From positions 1 to 64,000 of the forward strand of contig JADKGX010000001.1 in assembly GCA_016722065.1 (NCBI GenBank): 64,000 nt of DNA. The letters run 5' to 3'. Made by a program: the position numbers and the translations under genes. The notes below the pieces were generated by a model. The model ran no database searches. It had not been told where the DNA came from and saw only the letters and a program-made list of their open reading frames with translations. Source of the DNA: Planctomycetota bacterium (lineage in GTDB: Bacteria; Planctomycetota; UBA8742; UBA2392). Every line of letters starts with the position of its first letter. Positions within the stretch are counted from its first letter, which is position 1. This document shows positions 7,487 through 15,459 of the stretch, piece by piece.

Positions 7487-8779
7487 CTAGCTCTTGAGCG
7501 CCAGGCCCAGTTCGGACAGCTTCTGGCGCACTTCGTTCAACGACGTCTGGCCAAAGTTCGGCGCCGCCAGCAGCTCGGGCTCGGACTTGTCCAGCAATTC
7601 GCCCAGCGTCTTGATGCCCAGGCGTTCCATGCAGCGGCGCGAGCGCACGGAAAGTTCCAGTGTCTCGATGCCGCGCGCGGCTTTGTCGTCGGCCGCTGCC
7701 AGGGCTGCTGCCGCCGCCGCGTCTTCGGGCGGGGCATAGGCCAGGGCTTCTTCGGTGCGCATGCCAAGGCGCAGACCCTTGGATGCCAGGATGCTCTTGA
7801 TTTCCTGCAGGCTGGTTTCGCCAAAGTTCTTGTAGCTCAGCAGTTCGGATTCGGTCTTCAGAATCAGGTCGCCCAGCGTGTCGATCTTCATCTTCTGCAG
7901 GCAGTTGCGCGAACGCACCGACAACTCGAAATCGGTTACCGGCGTGCGCAGGATCTGCAGGCGCTTGTCCTCCTTGCGCTCGCGATCTTCGTCGTAATAC
8001 ATGTTCTTGCTGGATTCCGCGTCGCGCTTGAACAGGCGGGCGCGCGGGTGCGTCGGGAAGTCCTTCAGCACGGTCTCGTAGCACTTCAGGGCCTGGTCCC
8101 ACAGCCCTTCGTCTTCATACATCGTGCCCAGGTTGATCAGCACGTCTACCGCCACAGGCGGGTTCTGTGAAATGCGTTCATAGGCGCGGCGCGCGGTGTC
8201 GTCGTCGCCCGCGGCCTGGGCAATCAACGCCATCACAAACCCGACGGTGCGTTCTTCGGGGTACTGTTCCTGCAGCGCCACAATGCCTTCAACGGCCTTT
8301 TCGATGTCGCCGTCGCGATAGATCAGCTCCAGGCGGCAGGCCCGAACCGCCGGCGTGTCGTCCTTGATGCCCTTGAGTGTCTTTTCTGCTTCCGCAAGCT
8401 TGGCCTGCGCCACCTGGGCGCGGAACAGAATCAAGCCCGTGTGCAGCGACTTGTGTTCCTTAAACTCGGCGGCCAGAATTTCTTCGCCCTTGGCGTGAAA
8501 ACCGCTGTCTACCAGCGCCCGGCCCAGGAAATGCTTGCCCCAGGCTGTTCCGGCCTCGGTTTCCAGAACCGCCAGCGCGCGCGCCGTGCGGCCCATCAGA
8601 AACAGCAGCACACCCTGGCGTTCGCGCGAAGCGTTCCAGTGGTCCAGGGCGTTTTCGGCCTGACGCTTCAGCACCGGGTCTGCGTACAGCCGCTCGCGCA
8701 GCTCCAGCAGCAGCTTGACGTCCGGGCTTTTCGTCTCAGTGATTTCAGAAAGGAAGTCTGCAGCAATGGCAGTGGACAT
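7487..8779 (-). CDS. TPR protein with two RNA polymerase alpha-CTD modules
   Basis: The N-terminal ~250 of 430 residues are TPR-like helical repeats (for example VLINLGTMYEDEGLWDQALK). Then come two helix-hairpin-helix modules closely resembling the C-terminal domain of RNA polymerase alpha: residues ~275-341 (PVTDFELSVRSRNCLQK, NFGETSLQEIKSILASKGL) and ~372-430 (LELSVRSRRCMERLG, NFGQTSLNEVRQKL). In E. coli alpha the matching VRSANC segment (Arg265, Asn268) contacts UP-element DNA; the first module keeps R and N, the second has R for N. There is no alpha N-terminal domain, so this is not rpoA. It could bind DNA or sigma/activators like a free alpha-CTD; this is inference. It is upstream of the kinase gene. 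Confidence 0.88.
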   Translation of the reverse strand: MSTAIAADFLSEITETKSPDVKLLLELRERLYADPVLKRQAENALDHWNASRERQGVLLFLMGRTARALAVLETEAGTAWGKHFLGRALVDSGFHAKGEEILAAEFKEHKSLHTGLILFRAQVAQAKLAEAEKTLKGIKDDTPAVRACRLELIYRDGDIEKAVEGIVALQEQYPEERTVGFVMALIAQAAGDDDTARRAYERISQNPPVAVDVLINLGTMYEDEGLWDQALKCYETVLKDFPTHPRARLFKRDAESSKNMYYDEDRERKEDKRLQILRTPVTDFELSVRSRNCLQKMKIDTLGDLILKTESELLSYKNFGETSLQEIKSILASKGLRLGMRTEEALAYAPPEDAAAAAALAAADDKAARGIETLELSVRSRRCMERLGIKTLGELLDKSEPELLAAPNFGQTSLNEVRQKLSELGLALKS

Positions 8780-9349
8780 TCACGGCTCCAACGGGCCATG
8801 CCCCGGCGCGAAGTGGCGCCGTGGCATTTGATCCAGAGGCGGAACAGGGTAGGAACCCCAAACCCGATGTCAACGGGCGGACAGGCGCTGGCTTTGGGCT
8901 TTCTTGGCGGGCCCCAGTGCCTGCCTATTCGGCCAAACCAGGGCTGTGGCCAAGGGGCGGGGTCACCATAGCAACGGCTTGGGTCAACAGATGGACACGG
9001 TTAAACACCGATCAACGGCAATCAACCGCCATCTCAGCCCCAGCCGCAAGGCTGGGGGCGACGGTAACCTGGATTCGCATAGGCTCAAGGCCAACGGGTC
9101 AACAGATGGACACGGATAAACACCGATCAACCGCAATCAACCGCCATCTCAGCCCCAGCCGCAAGGCTGGGGGCGACGGTAACCTGGATTCGCATAGGCT
9201 CAAGGCCAACGGCTTGGGTCCGCGAATGGGCTGGCCTGTCCATCTGCGGTTGCGCTGGCTTCTTGCGGGGTCTGCCCTGACTTGTCGTTTGCGTGCCACT
9301 TCGCGCAATCCGTGGCTGACGCTGTCGCTTTGCTGACCATCAACCCCTG
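8780..9349. other. 570-bp intergenic region with tandem repeat
   Basis: No convincing gene lies here. The region contains the 114-bp tandem duplication described separately. The first ~200 bp, upstream of the TPR/alpha-CTD gene, should hold its promoter, but I could not identify one. The right part (9210-9349) looks like ordinary spacer. Confidence 0.6.
8982..9209. repeat. Two-copy 114-bp tandem repeat with GNRA-loop hairpins
   Basis: Copies 8982-9095 and 9096-9209 differ at about two positions. Each contains a perfect 8-bp hairpin, CCCCAGCC-GCAA-GGCTGGGG (9038-9057 and 9152-9171), with a GNRA tetraloop, and a 'GGACACGGATAAACACCGAT'-like segment of the sort seen in dispersed environmental-genome repeats. 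The near-identity implies a recent duplication. The segment is not obviously coding. Confidence 0.9.
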
Positions 9350-10594
9350 CTACGGAATCCCGTAGGTATTGGCGCTGGTGAAGCTTCTCACCACGCCGCC
9401 GCCCATGGGCTGGCCTGCCCAGGCCAGAATCAACTCATTGTCGTCCAGTGCCGTGGCCGGGGTACGGTTAGTGGAGGGTTCCGAGTTGCCGATGCTGAGG
9501 TCTACCGGGTCGCCGGGCCAACTGAAGCCGCCATCGCGGCTGGTTTTGACCAGAATGTTGCCCCCGCCGGCCGCGCCATCATTGAAGGCCACGGCAATCA
9601 CCCGCACGCCGTCACTTTGACGAAAGCGCGAGATAGAGGGGCTGCGCACCCCACCTGTGGTGCTGTTGAACAACACAACCGGGTCAGTAAACGTGCCGCC
9701 GGTCTGGGTGTTGCAGCCAAACAGGGCGCGGTCGCCTGCGGTGTTCTGGGCGACGAACGTCAGCACAACTTCGCCCAGCAGACCGCAAACAATGCGCGGC
9801 TCGGTTTTGTCGGCCGTGCCGCCCACGGCGGTGCCGCCGCCTATGTTGTTGAAGTTGGCCCCGTTGTCGTCGCTGCGCATCATGCGGATAATCCGGTTGG
9901 GGCCCACGCTTTCCGACCAGACCACATAAACATGCTGGTCGGCATCAGTGCCGACATCGGGCATTTCGCCGCTGATGCCGCTCATGCCAAAGGGCATGGC
10001 AACGGGCGAGGCAAACACGCTGCCCACGGTGCGGCAATAAAAGGCCGCGCTGGTCGGGCTGGGCGGCGGGGTTGACCCCTCCCACACAATGTGCAGGCGG
10101 CCTGCCACGTCAATGTGAATGCGCGGGTTGTTTTCGTCCTGCCCCACGGTGTTGCTCAGGTTGCTGGCGCTGCTGATCACGCCTGCGGTGCTGCGCGTGC
10201 AGTACATGATGTCGCGGTTGGGTGCTGTACCCTCCACCCACACCACGTGCAGGTTGCCCGCGCTGTCCAGCGCACAATGGGGCCGGCGGCTGTCGTTGGT
10301 AGAGGCCGCAAACAGCGCCGCCGGGGCACTGAAGGTGCCTCCGCCAACACGCTGGCAATACATCAGGTCGTGGTTGGCCGCGCCGCCGTTTTGGCAATAC
10401 ACCAGGTGCGTGCGCGTGCCGTCGTAGGCAATGGTTGGCTCAATCGCTGCATTGGTGGGCGCAATCGGTTCCGCTTGCGCCACGCCGGGCGTGATATTGA
10501 TGGGCTTGGGTGGGTCATTCTGGTCGTTGCCGGCGCCACAGCCAGCCAGCACAAGCGCAACCAGACAAAGCACAAAGGCCAGGGAACGTCGCAT
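9350..10594 (-). CDS. Exported lipoprotein with BNR/propeller-like repeats
   Basis: The 414-residue protein has a lipoprotein signal peptide with lipobox VLAGC (Cys about residue 19). The rest is a series of strand-rich repeats with recurring patterns such as 'THLVYCQN', 'NLHVVWVEG', 'RLHIVWEGS', 'HVYVVWSES', 'NILVKTSRDGGFSWPG'. The last is close to an Asp-box (SxDxGxxW). This suggests a sialidase-like beta-propeller, but no catalytic arginine triad or Tyr/Glu pair is apparent, so enzymatic activity is not claimed. It would be anchored in a membrane, facing periplasm or surface. It stands 57 bp downstream of the FmdB-like gene in the same direction. Confidence 0.75.
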   Translation of the reverse strand: MRRSLAFVLCLVALVLAGCGAGNDQNDPPKPINITPGVAQAEPIAPTNAAIEPTIAYDGTRTHLVYCQNGGAANHDLMYCQRVGGGTFSAPAALFAASTNDSRRPHCALDSAGNLHVVWVEGTAPNRDIMYCTRSTAGVISSASNLSNTVGQDENNPRIHIDVAGRLHIVWEGSTPPPSPTSAAFYCRTVGSVFASPVAMPFGMSGISGEMPDVGTDADQHVYVVWSESVGPNRIIRMMRSDDNGANFNNIGGGTAVGGTADKTEPRIVCGLLGEVVLTFVAQNTAGDRALFGCNTQTGGTFTDPVVLFNSTTGGVRSPSISRFRQSDGVRVIAVAFNDGAAGGGNILVKTSRDGGFSWPGDPVDLSIGNSEPSTNRTPATALDDNELILAWAGQPMGGGVVRSFTSANTYGIP

Positions 10595-10651
10595 CGAACA
10601 ACTTTCCGGGGTCGGTTCGGGGTGTTGCAGCAGGCCGCGGGCTTTGCGGCC

Positions 10652-10897
10652 TTACTTGATCATCTTCTCGTACACGCCTTTGTCGCGTTTCACAAGCTTC
10701 TGGAATCCAAGTTCTTTGAGGCGCGAGGGCGCCATTTTGTCGACATTGCCGGAAAAGCGTGAAATCATGCGGTCTACGGGCTTGCCGCAGACGGGGCACT
10801 TGGTCAGGGCGTCGTCGGACATTTTCTGGAAGGTCTCAAAAACCTCTTCGCAGGTTTCGCCGCGTTTGGCGCTGTGTTTGTATTCGTAGATCGGCAT
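10652..10897 (-). CDS. FmdB-like zinc-ribbon protein with degenerate first cysteine pair
   Basis: This 81-residue protein starts MPIYEY like the FmdB/CxxC_CxxC_SSSS family and keeps FQKMSDDALTKCPVCG with the second zinc-knuckle pair (CPVCG). The family's first CxxC, normally right after MPIYEY, is replaced by a segment with a single Cys (KHSAKRGETCEEVFE), so a four-Cys zinc site is not obvious. The ATG at 10897 is preferred over an in-frame TTG three codons upstream because the family begins MPIYEY. FmdB proteins are small putative regulators; the exact role is unknown. Confidence 0.8.
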   Translation of the reverse strand: MPIYEYKHSAKRGETCEEVFETFQKMSDDALTKCPVCGKPVDRMISRFSGNVDKMAPSRLKELGFQKLVKRDKGVYEKMIK

Positions 10898-11106
10898 AGG
10901 TGTCAACTTATGTTACACGGGCACCAAGAAACGTGACAAGTTTTGAGTCTCGGTGAAAAGGCCTCACCGCCGTAAGCCGCCATTCTACAAGGTTTATGCC
11001 TCGTTGACCAGTATGGCATAGTGTCTGCTTTCAGGCCATCGACCCTCGGGCGGAAATGTGCCCCGGGGCATCTAACGTAATCAAAAACGGTTCGAGGAGA
11101 GATTCC

Positions 11107-11616
11107 ATGAGCAAGCGTATTCTGGCCGCCCTGCTGTGCGCGGTCGCGATTTTCGCGGTAGCATGTGGTGGTGGCAACGGTAACGGCGCCAAGGGTAACA
11201 CCCCCGTCGGCGGCAATGAAGCCGGCAAGTGTGGCGGCGGCGAAACCGCTGCTGACGCCTGGGCGACCTACCGCAAGGATGGCCGCAGCTGGACATACAA
11301 GATGACTGGCGACATGAAGATGTCCAACACCGTCAAGAACGTGACCGACAAGGGATGCGACCTCGTGACCCAGATGTACGGCGCCGACGGTAAGGAAATG
11401 GGCCCTGCCAACACGACCCCGATGAAGTTCGAAACCGCAGCCGCCGCCAATGGCCCGGCTGTGGCTGCCCCGAAGTCGAAGGAAGAAAAGGTCAAGTGCG
11501 CCGCTGGCGAGTACGAGTCAATCAGCTACGACGACGGCAAGACCTGGATGATGAAGAAGTACCCCGGCATCATCGTCAAGAGCGAAACCATGGAACTGGT
11601 TGAGTTCAAGGAATAA
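11107..11616 (+). CDS. Lipoprotein with one copy of a shared unknown domain
   Basis: The 169-residue protein has a lipoprotein signal (AIFAVACGGG, Cys ~20), a Gly/Asn-rich linker, then one ~115-residue domain: RKDGRSWTYKMTG, VKNVTDKGCDLVTQMYGADGKE, EEKVKCAAGEYESISY, and ending KYPGIIVKSETMELVEFKE. The same pattern recurs in the next two genes (see findings). The ATG at 11107 follows a GAGGAGA site. A strong terminator closes the gene, so it is transcribed alone. No named family is recognised. It should sit in a membrane on the periplasmic or outer face. Confidence 0.78.
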   Translation: MSKRILAALLCAVAIFAVACGGGNGNGAKGNTPVGGNEAGKCGGGETAADAWATYRKDGRSWTYKMTGDMKMSNTVKNVTDKGCDLVTQMYGADGKEMGPANTTPMKFETAAAANGPAVAAPKSKEEKVKCAAGEYESISYDDGKTWMMKKYPGIIVKSETMELVEFKE

Positions 11617-11633
11617 GTTGTCTCGATCACACC

Positions 11634-11660
11634 AAACGGGCGCCTTCGGGCGCCCGTTTT
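11634..11660 (+). terminator. Rho-independent terminator
   Basis: An 11-bp stem (11634-11644 with 11649-11659) carries a stable TTCG tetraloop and ends in TTTT. It closes the single-domain lipoprotein gene. Confidence 0.92.
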
Positions 11661-11718
11661 CTTTGTTTGTGTGCCTGCGCGGCGCCGCTAGCCTGTGCTG
11701 CAGCAAACGGAGACTTCC

Positions 11719-13062
11719 ATGCTCGCCGCCCGTGCCTTTACAGCAGTGACTCTGGCCCTGCTTGGCGTTGCAGCCACACTGGCCCAGGACGCCAAGCCGG
11801 AACCCAAGCTTGATCTGACCATTGAGCTGCAAAAATTGCTCAAGACCCCCGGCACCAATTGGTCCTATCGCATTGTGAAATGGGACCGCGAAACCGGCGC
11901 GGAAAGCAGCACTGAAACCTGGACCATCACCAAAGTGGCCGACGGCATTGCAACGGTGGAGAACCGGGGCACCAACAAATCAGGAACTTCCAGTTGGGGC
12001 GGATCCAACAACGAAACGATTGACCCCAAGGGCCCGAACGCCAAGAGTGAATGGGCGATGGACAACCTGCCCATGGAAACCCTGGTCTTCGGCTTTGGCA
12101 AGTTTCCCTGCCGCAAGCACAGTGAAACGCAAAACGGCCAGCAGATCACCACCTGGGTCAGCACCGAGTACCACCCACTGGTCGTAAAGCGCGTGGTGCT
12201 TTCGCCCGATCACGCCGAAACCAGAACCCTGACCAGCTTCAGCACCAGCGAAGCCGACCCCTGGCTGCTGTACCGCATGAAGGGCCGCAGCTGGACTGTC
12301 AAAACTACAACCACCGGGGCCAATCCTGCCGTGTCGTACATGCAGACAACCGTCAAGGAAGTCACGGACAGCGGCGCGACGCTGGCCAGTTATTTTCTGG
12401 ATGCCGACAAGAAGCACCTGCCAGGCATGGATACAGAAACGGAGGTCCCGTTTGAGCTGGCTGTCGCCAAGCCGTTGGCGGGCGCCGCCAAGCAGCCCGC
12501 AACGAAAGAGGAATCCAAAAAAGTCGAGGCCGGGGAATTCGCCTGCCAATACATGGAGATAGATGGCTTCAAGTTCTGGTCGTCGACAACCTGGCCCGGC
12601 TTGACCGTTGCCTATGAGACCACCGTCGCCAAGGCCGAACTGGTCGACTTTGACCTGGGCCACGACACCGGCGCCTTTTATCGCACCGTGGGCAACAGCT
12701 ACACCCTGCGCACGAACTTTGACATGGGCGGCATGAAGGTGGCAACCCAGACCAGGCAGGCGGTCAAGGCCGTGGCTGATGGCAAAGCCACTGTCTCGAT
12801 GGCCACGCTGGATGGCAATGGCCGCCAGACCAGCACCAACGAGTTCAAGATGGATGTCAGTGAAGCCTCCAGCCCATACACGGCTTACTCAGGTCAAGTG
12901 GAAGAATACATCCGCACGCCTGCCGGTGCCTTTGCAGCGATTCGTACCGAGCCCGGCAAAGGCCTGACCATGTGGACATGGAATGGGCTGGTCGTGCGCC
13001 AGGACATGAAAAGCGAAGGCATGACGATGGTGGCGGAACTGACCGAGCTGACCCTGAAGTAA
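11719..13062 (+). CDS. Exported protein with three copies of the shared unknown domain
   Basis: A signal peptide (VTLALLGVAATLAQ, cut near residue 22) leads a 447-residue protein with no lipobox. Three units of ~130 residues can be set out: (a) ~32-175, TNWSYRIVKW ... EYHPLVVKRVVLS; (b) ~180-318, KGRSWTVKTTTT ... VKEVTDSGATL ... VEAGEFACQYMEIDGFKFW ... WPGLTVAYE ... AELVDFDLG; (c) ~320-447, VGNSYTLRTNFD ... VKAVADGKATV ... WNGLVVRQDMKS ... AELTELTLK. Unit b is closest to the preceding lipoprotein. The ATG at 11719 has GGAGA upstream. Function is unknown; a repeated strand-rich fold in the periplasm or at the surface is likely. Confidence 0.77.
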   Translation: MLAARAFTAVTLALLGVAATLAQDAKPEPKLDLTIELQKLLKTPGTNWSYRIVKWDRETGAESSTETWTITKVADGIATVENRGTNKSGTSSWGGSNNETIDPKGPNAKSEWAMDNLPMETLVFGFGKFPCRKHSETQNGQQITTWVSTEYHPLVVKRVVLSPDHAETRTLTSFSTSEADPWLLYRMKGRSWTVKTTTTGANPAVSYMQTTVKEVTDSGATLASYFLDADKKHLPGMDTETEVPFELAVAKPLAGAAKQPATKEESKKVEAGEFACQYMEIDGFKFWSSTTWPGLTVAYETTVAKAELVDFDLGHDTGAFYRTVGNSYTLRTNFDMGGMKVATQTRQAVKAVADGKATVSMATLDGNGRQTSTNEFKMDVSEASSPYTAYSGQVEEYIRTPAGAFAAIRTEPGKGLTMWTWNGLVVRQDMKSEGMTMVAELTELTLK

Positions 13063-13136
13063 CCCCTGCCAGAAATTGGGCGGCTGCGCACGCCACGCGA
13101 TGGCGTTAGAATGCCCCCGGGCCTGAGGAGGACTCC

Positions 13137-14096
13137 ATGAGACGCTACAGTTTGGTCGCCACGGCGACATTGGCGCTGCTTGCGCTGGCTTCATCACTTT
13201 CGCCGGTATCCGCTGAAGCGGCGGAGGGCGACTTCAAGGAAGGCTGGAACACATGGAAAATCGCCCAGAAAGGCGATTGGGTTGAATACTCCATGGACAT
13301 GGGCAACAAGGTGAAGGACGAAGTAATCGAGATCGGCGAAGACAAGAAAATCAAATACGCCCACACCATGTTCAGCAAAGAGGGCAAGGAACAATCCCGC
13401 AAGGAATTCACCAAGGAATGGAATGGCATTCGCCTGATGGGCACGCCCTCGCCCAAGGCCCAGGTCACCTGGCGCGACGACGAACACAAAATTGGCGCGG
13501 TAACCTTGAAGTGCAAGGTGGCCCAGTGGACCGTGGAAAGTAAGAAGAATGAAATCTGGTACTCCGCCGGCGTGCCATGCGGCGGCATTGTCAAGCAGTT
13601 CAGCGATGGCAAAGACACGGTGTGGGTCAGCAGTTTCAAATCCAGCAAAGCCAGCGCGTCCGACACCGGCAAGGCCGCCGGCACCACCAATATGCCGCGC
13701 TTTTTTGCCAAGGTTGGCAACGTTGCGATCTACAAGGTGACCAGCAGCGGCAAAGCGGACCTCTACCTCAAGCGTGAAGTCACGGCCGTGGACGCCGACG
13801 AGTCCAAGTACACACAGGCGCTGTGCGACGCCGAAGGCACGGTGGCCGAAGGCGCCAAGGTTTCCGAACAAACCCAGACCAAAGCCAAGTGGGACCAGGA
13901 CTACGCCACCGCCAAAGAAAAAGACGTCAAAATCAAGGTGACGGCAGGGGAATACACCTGCGAAAAGTTCGTCAGTGAACTGGCTGGCACCACGATCACC
14001 AGTTGGATCAGCGACGGCCTGCTGGTCAAGCTGACCACCAAAAAGGGCGAAGCAGAATCCAGCATGGAACTGCAAAAGCTCGAGCTGCAAAAGTAG
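13137..14096 (+). CDS. Exported protein with two copies of the shared unknown domain
   Basis: The 319-residue protein has a signal peptide ending SPVSAEA and two degenerate units: ~38-165 (KGDWVEYSMDMGNKVKDEV ... GVPCGGIVKQFSD) and ~185-319 (VGNVAIYKVTSSGKADLYL ... VTAGEYTCEKFVSEL ... ISDGLLVKLTTKK ... MELQKLELQK). The 'AGEYTC' and 'GLLVK' landmarks match those in the two preceding genes. A GAGGAGGA ribosome site precedes the ATG. It lies 74 bp after the three-domain gene, so both may share a transcript. It is unusually Lys/Glu-rich. No known family is recognised. Confidence 0.77.
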   Translation: MRRYSLVATATLALLALASSLSPVSAEAAEGDFKEGWNTWKIAQKGDWVEYSMDMGNKVKDEVIEIGEDKKIKYAHTMFSKEGKEQSRKEFTKEWNGIRLMGTPSPKAQVTWRDDEHKIGAVTLKCKVAQWTVESKKNEIWYSAGVPCGGIVKQFSDGKDTVWVSSFKSSKASASDTGKAAGTTNMPRFFAKVGNVAIYKVTSSGKADLYLKREVTAVDADESKYTQALCDAEGTVAEGAKVSEQTQTKAKWDQDYATAKEKDVKIKVTAGEYTCEKFVSELAGTTITSWISDGLLVKLTTKKGEAESSMELQKLELQK

Positions 14097-14113
14097 CCAC
14101 CCTTGTACAAACC

Positions 14114-14140
14114 AAGCCCCCCGCCATGCGGGGGGCTTTT
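14114..14140 (+). terminator. Rho-independent terminator
   Basis: The stem AAGCCCCCCGC (14114-14124) pairs with GCGGGGGGCTT (14128-14138), followed by TT. It ends the two-domain gene and faces the converging aroA transcript. Confidence 0.88.
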
Positions 14141-14154
14141 GCTTGGCTTGGCGC

Positions 14155-15459
14155 TCAGGGCGTGGCGTACAGACGCCCCCAGAATTCCCAGAAGTTCGGA
14201 AAGCTTTTGGACACCACACCCGGGTCGGCAATCTGAACACCAGCTACCTTCAGACCCGCCAACGCAAAGCTCATGGCCATGCGGTGGTCATCGTAGGTCT
14301 CGATCGTGCATGAACCGGGCTTGACCTTGCCGGGCGTGATCTCTATCGAGTCCTCACCCAGCGCAATCACTTTGGCGCCCAGTTTGGAAAGCTCCGTGGC
14401 CAGCGCGGCCACGCGATCGGTTTCTTTGCGACGCAGCGTTGAGATGCCGTCCAGCCGTGTCGTGCCGTTCGCAAAGGCAGCAACCACCGCCAGCGTCTGG
14501 GCGCAATCGGGCAGGTCCCCCACATCGGCGCGGGTTGCCTGAAGACCACCCGGCGGCCCGGAAATGCCAAGCCCCCCACCCGGTGAAAGAACGCGGCAGC
14601 CCATGGATTGCAGGATGCGAACAAACTTAACGTCGCCCTGCGGGCTTTGCAGGCTCAACCCGTCAATCACGCAGCAGGAAGCCGTAAGCGCCGCCGCGCC
14701 CCAGAAATAGCTGGCCGCGGTGCCGTCGGGCGGGCAGCGATATTCCGCCGGCGCCAGCAACCGGTGTGGCGTGACGCGAAACGACGAGTAGCCCTGTCTT
14801 TCAACGCAAGCTGTCGGCAGCCCAAAGGCGTGCAGCACTTCCAGGGTGATTTCAACATAGGGCTTGCTTACCAGCTCGCCCTCAATGGCTACGGTTGTGG
14901 GTTGCGCAAGCGACGGCGCCACCATCAGCAAGGCCGAGAGAAACTGGCTGCTGACACCGCCCGCCAGCCTGCACTGGCCGCCCTTTAGGCTGCCACCGGT
15001 GATCGACAACGGCAGGCACCCGGGCTGGCCAAGTTCCACAATGCCGCCACCCAGGTCGCGCAGGGCTGCTACCAACTCTGCCATCGGGCGCTGGCGCATG
15101 CGGGCGTTGCCATCAAGCTCAAACTGGCCCGGCGTGGCGCAAAGCAGGGCCGCGGCAAAACGCGACACCGTGCCCGCCGCGCCCGTGAACAACTTCGCGC
15201 CGGGCCGGGTGCGCGGCCCCGGCGGCTTCAAATCAACGTCCGTCGAGAATGGATTGGCCCTTGTGACAACCCAGCCCAGGTCAGAAAGCAGGTTCAGCAT
15301 CAGGGCCGTGTCGTCGCCCGGCGAGATATTGCCCACACGGCAGGCACGACCGGCCAGCGCCGCGCACATCAGCGCGCGGTTGGCGTAGCTTTTGCTTCCC
15401 GGCAGTTCCAACCGGACGTCAAAGGGCTTTGTCAGTGGGCCTATCGCGCGCGGTTTCAT
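14155..15459 (-). CDS. aroA: 3-phosphoshikimate 1-carboxyvinyltransferase (EPSP synthase)
   Basis: AroA joins phosphoenolpyruvate and shikimate-3-phosphate in the sixth shikimate step. Visible signatures are LPGSKSYANRALM (N-terminal substrate loop), LFTGAAGTVSRFAAALL, RKETDRVAALATELSKLG and DDHRMAMSFALAGL at the C-terminus. The protein has 434 residues, the usual length. The ATG at 15459 starts at the first family-like residues (MKPRAIGPLTKPFDV) and overlaps the TGA of the cysteine desulfurase gene as ATGA, so translation is coupled. The frame is open further upstream but lies within that gene. Confidence 0.95.
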   Translation of the reverse strand: MKPRAIGPLTKPFDVRLELPGSKSYANRALMCAALAGRACRVGNISPGDDTALMLNLLSDLGWVVTRANPFSTDVDLKPPGPRTRPGAKLFTGAAGTVSRFAAALLCATPGQFELDGNARMRQRPMAELVAALRDLGGGIVELGQPGCLPLSITGGSLKGGQCRLAGGVSSQFLSALLMVAPSLAQPTTVAIEGELVSKPYVEITLEVLHAFGLPTACVERQGYSSFRVTPHRLLAPAEYRCPPDGTAASYFWGAAALTASCCVIDGLSLQSPQGDVKFVRILQSMGCRVLSPGGGLGISGPPGGLQATRADVGDLPDCAQTLAVVAAFANGTTRLDGISTLRRKETDRVAALATELSKLGAKVIALGEDSIEITPGKVKPGSCTIETYDDHRMAMSFALAGLKVAGVQIADPGVVSKSFPNFWEFWGRLYATP

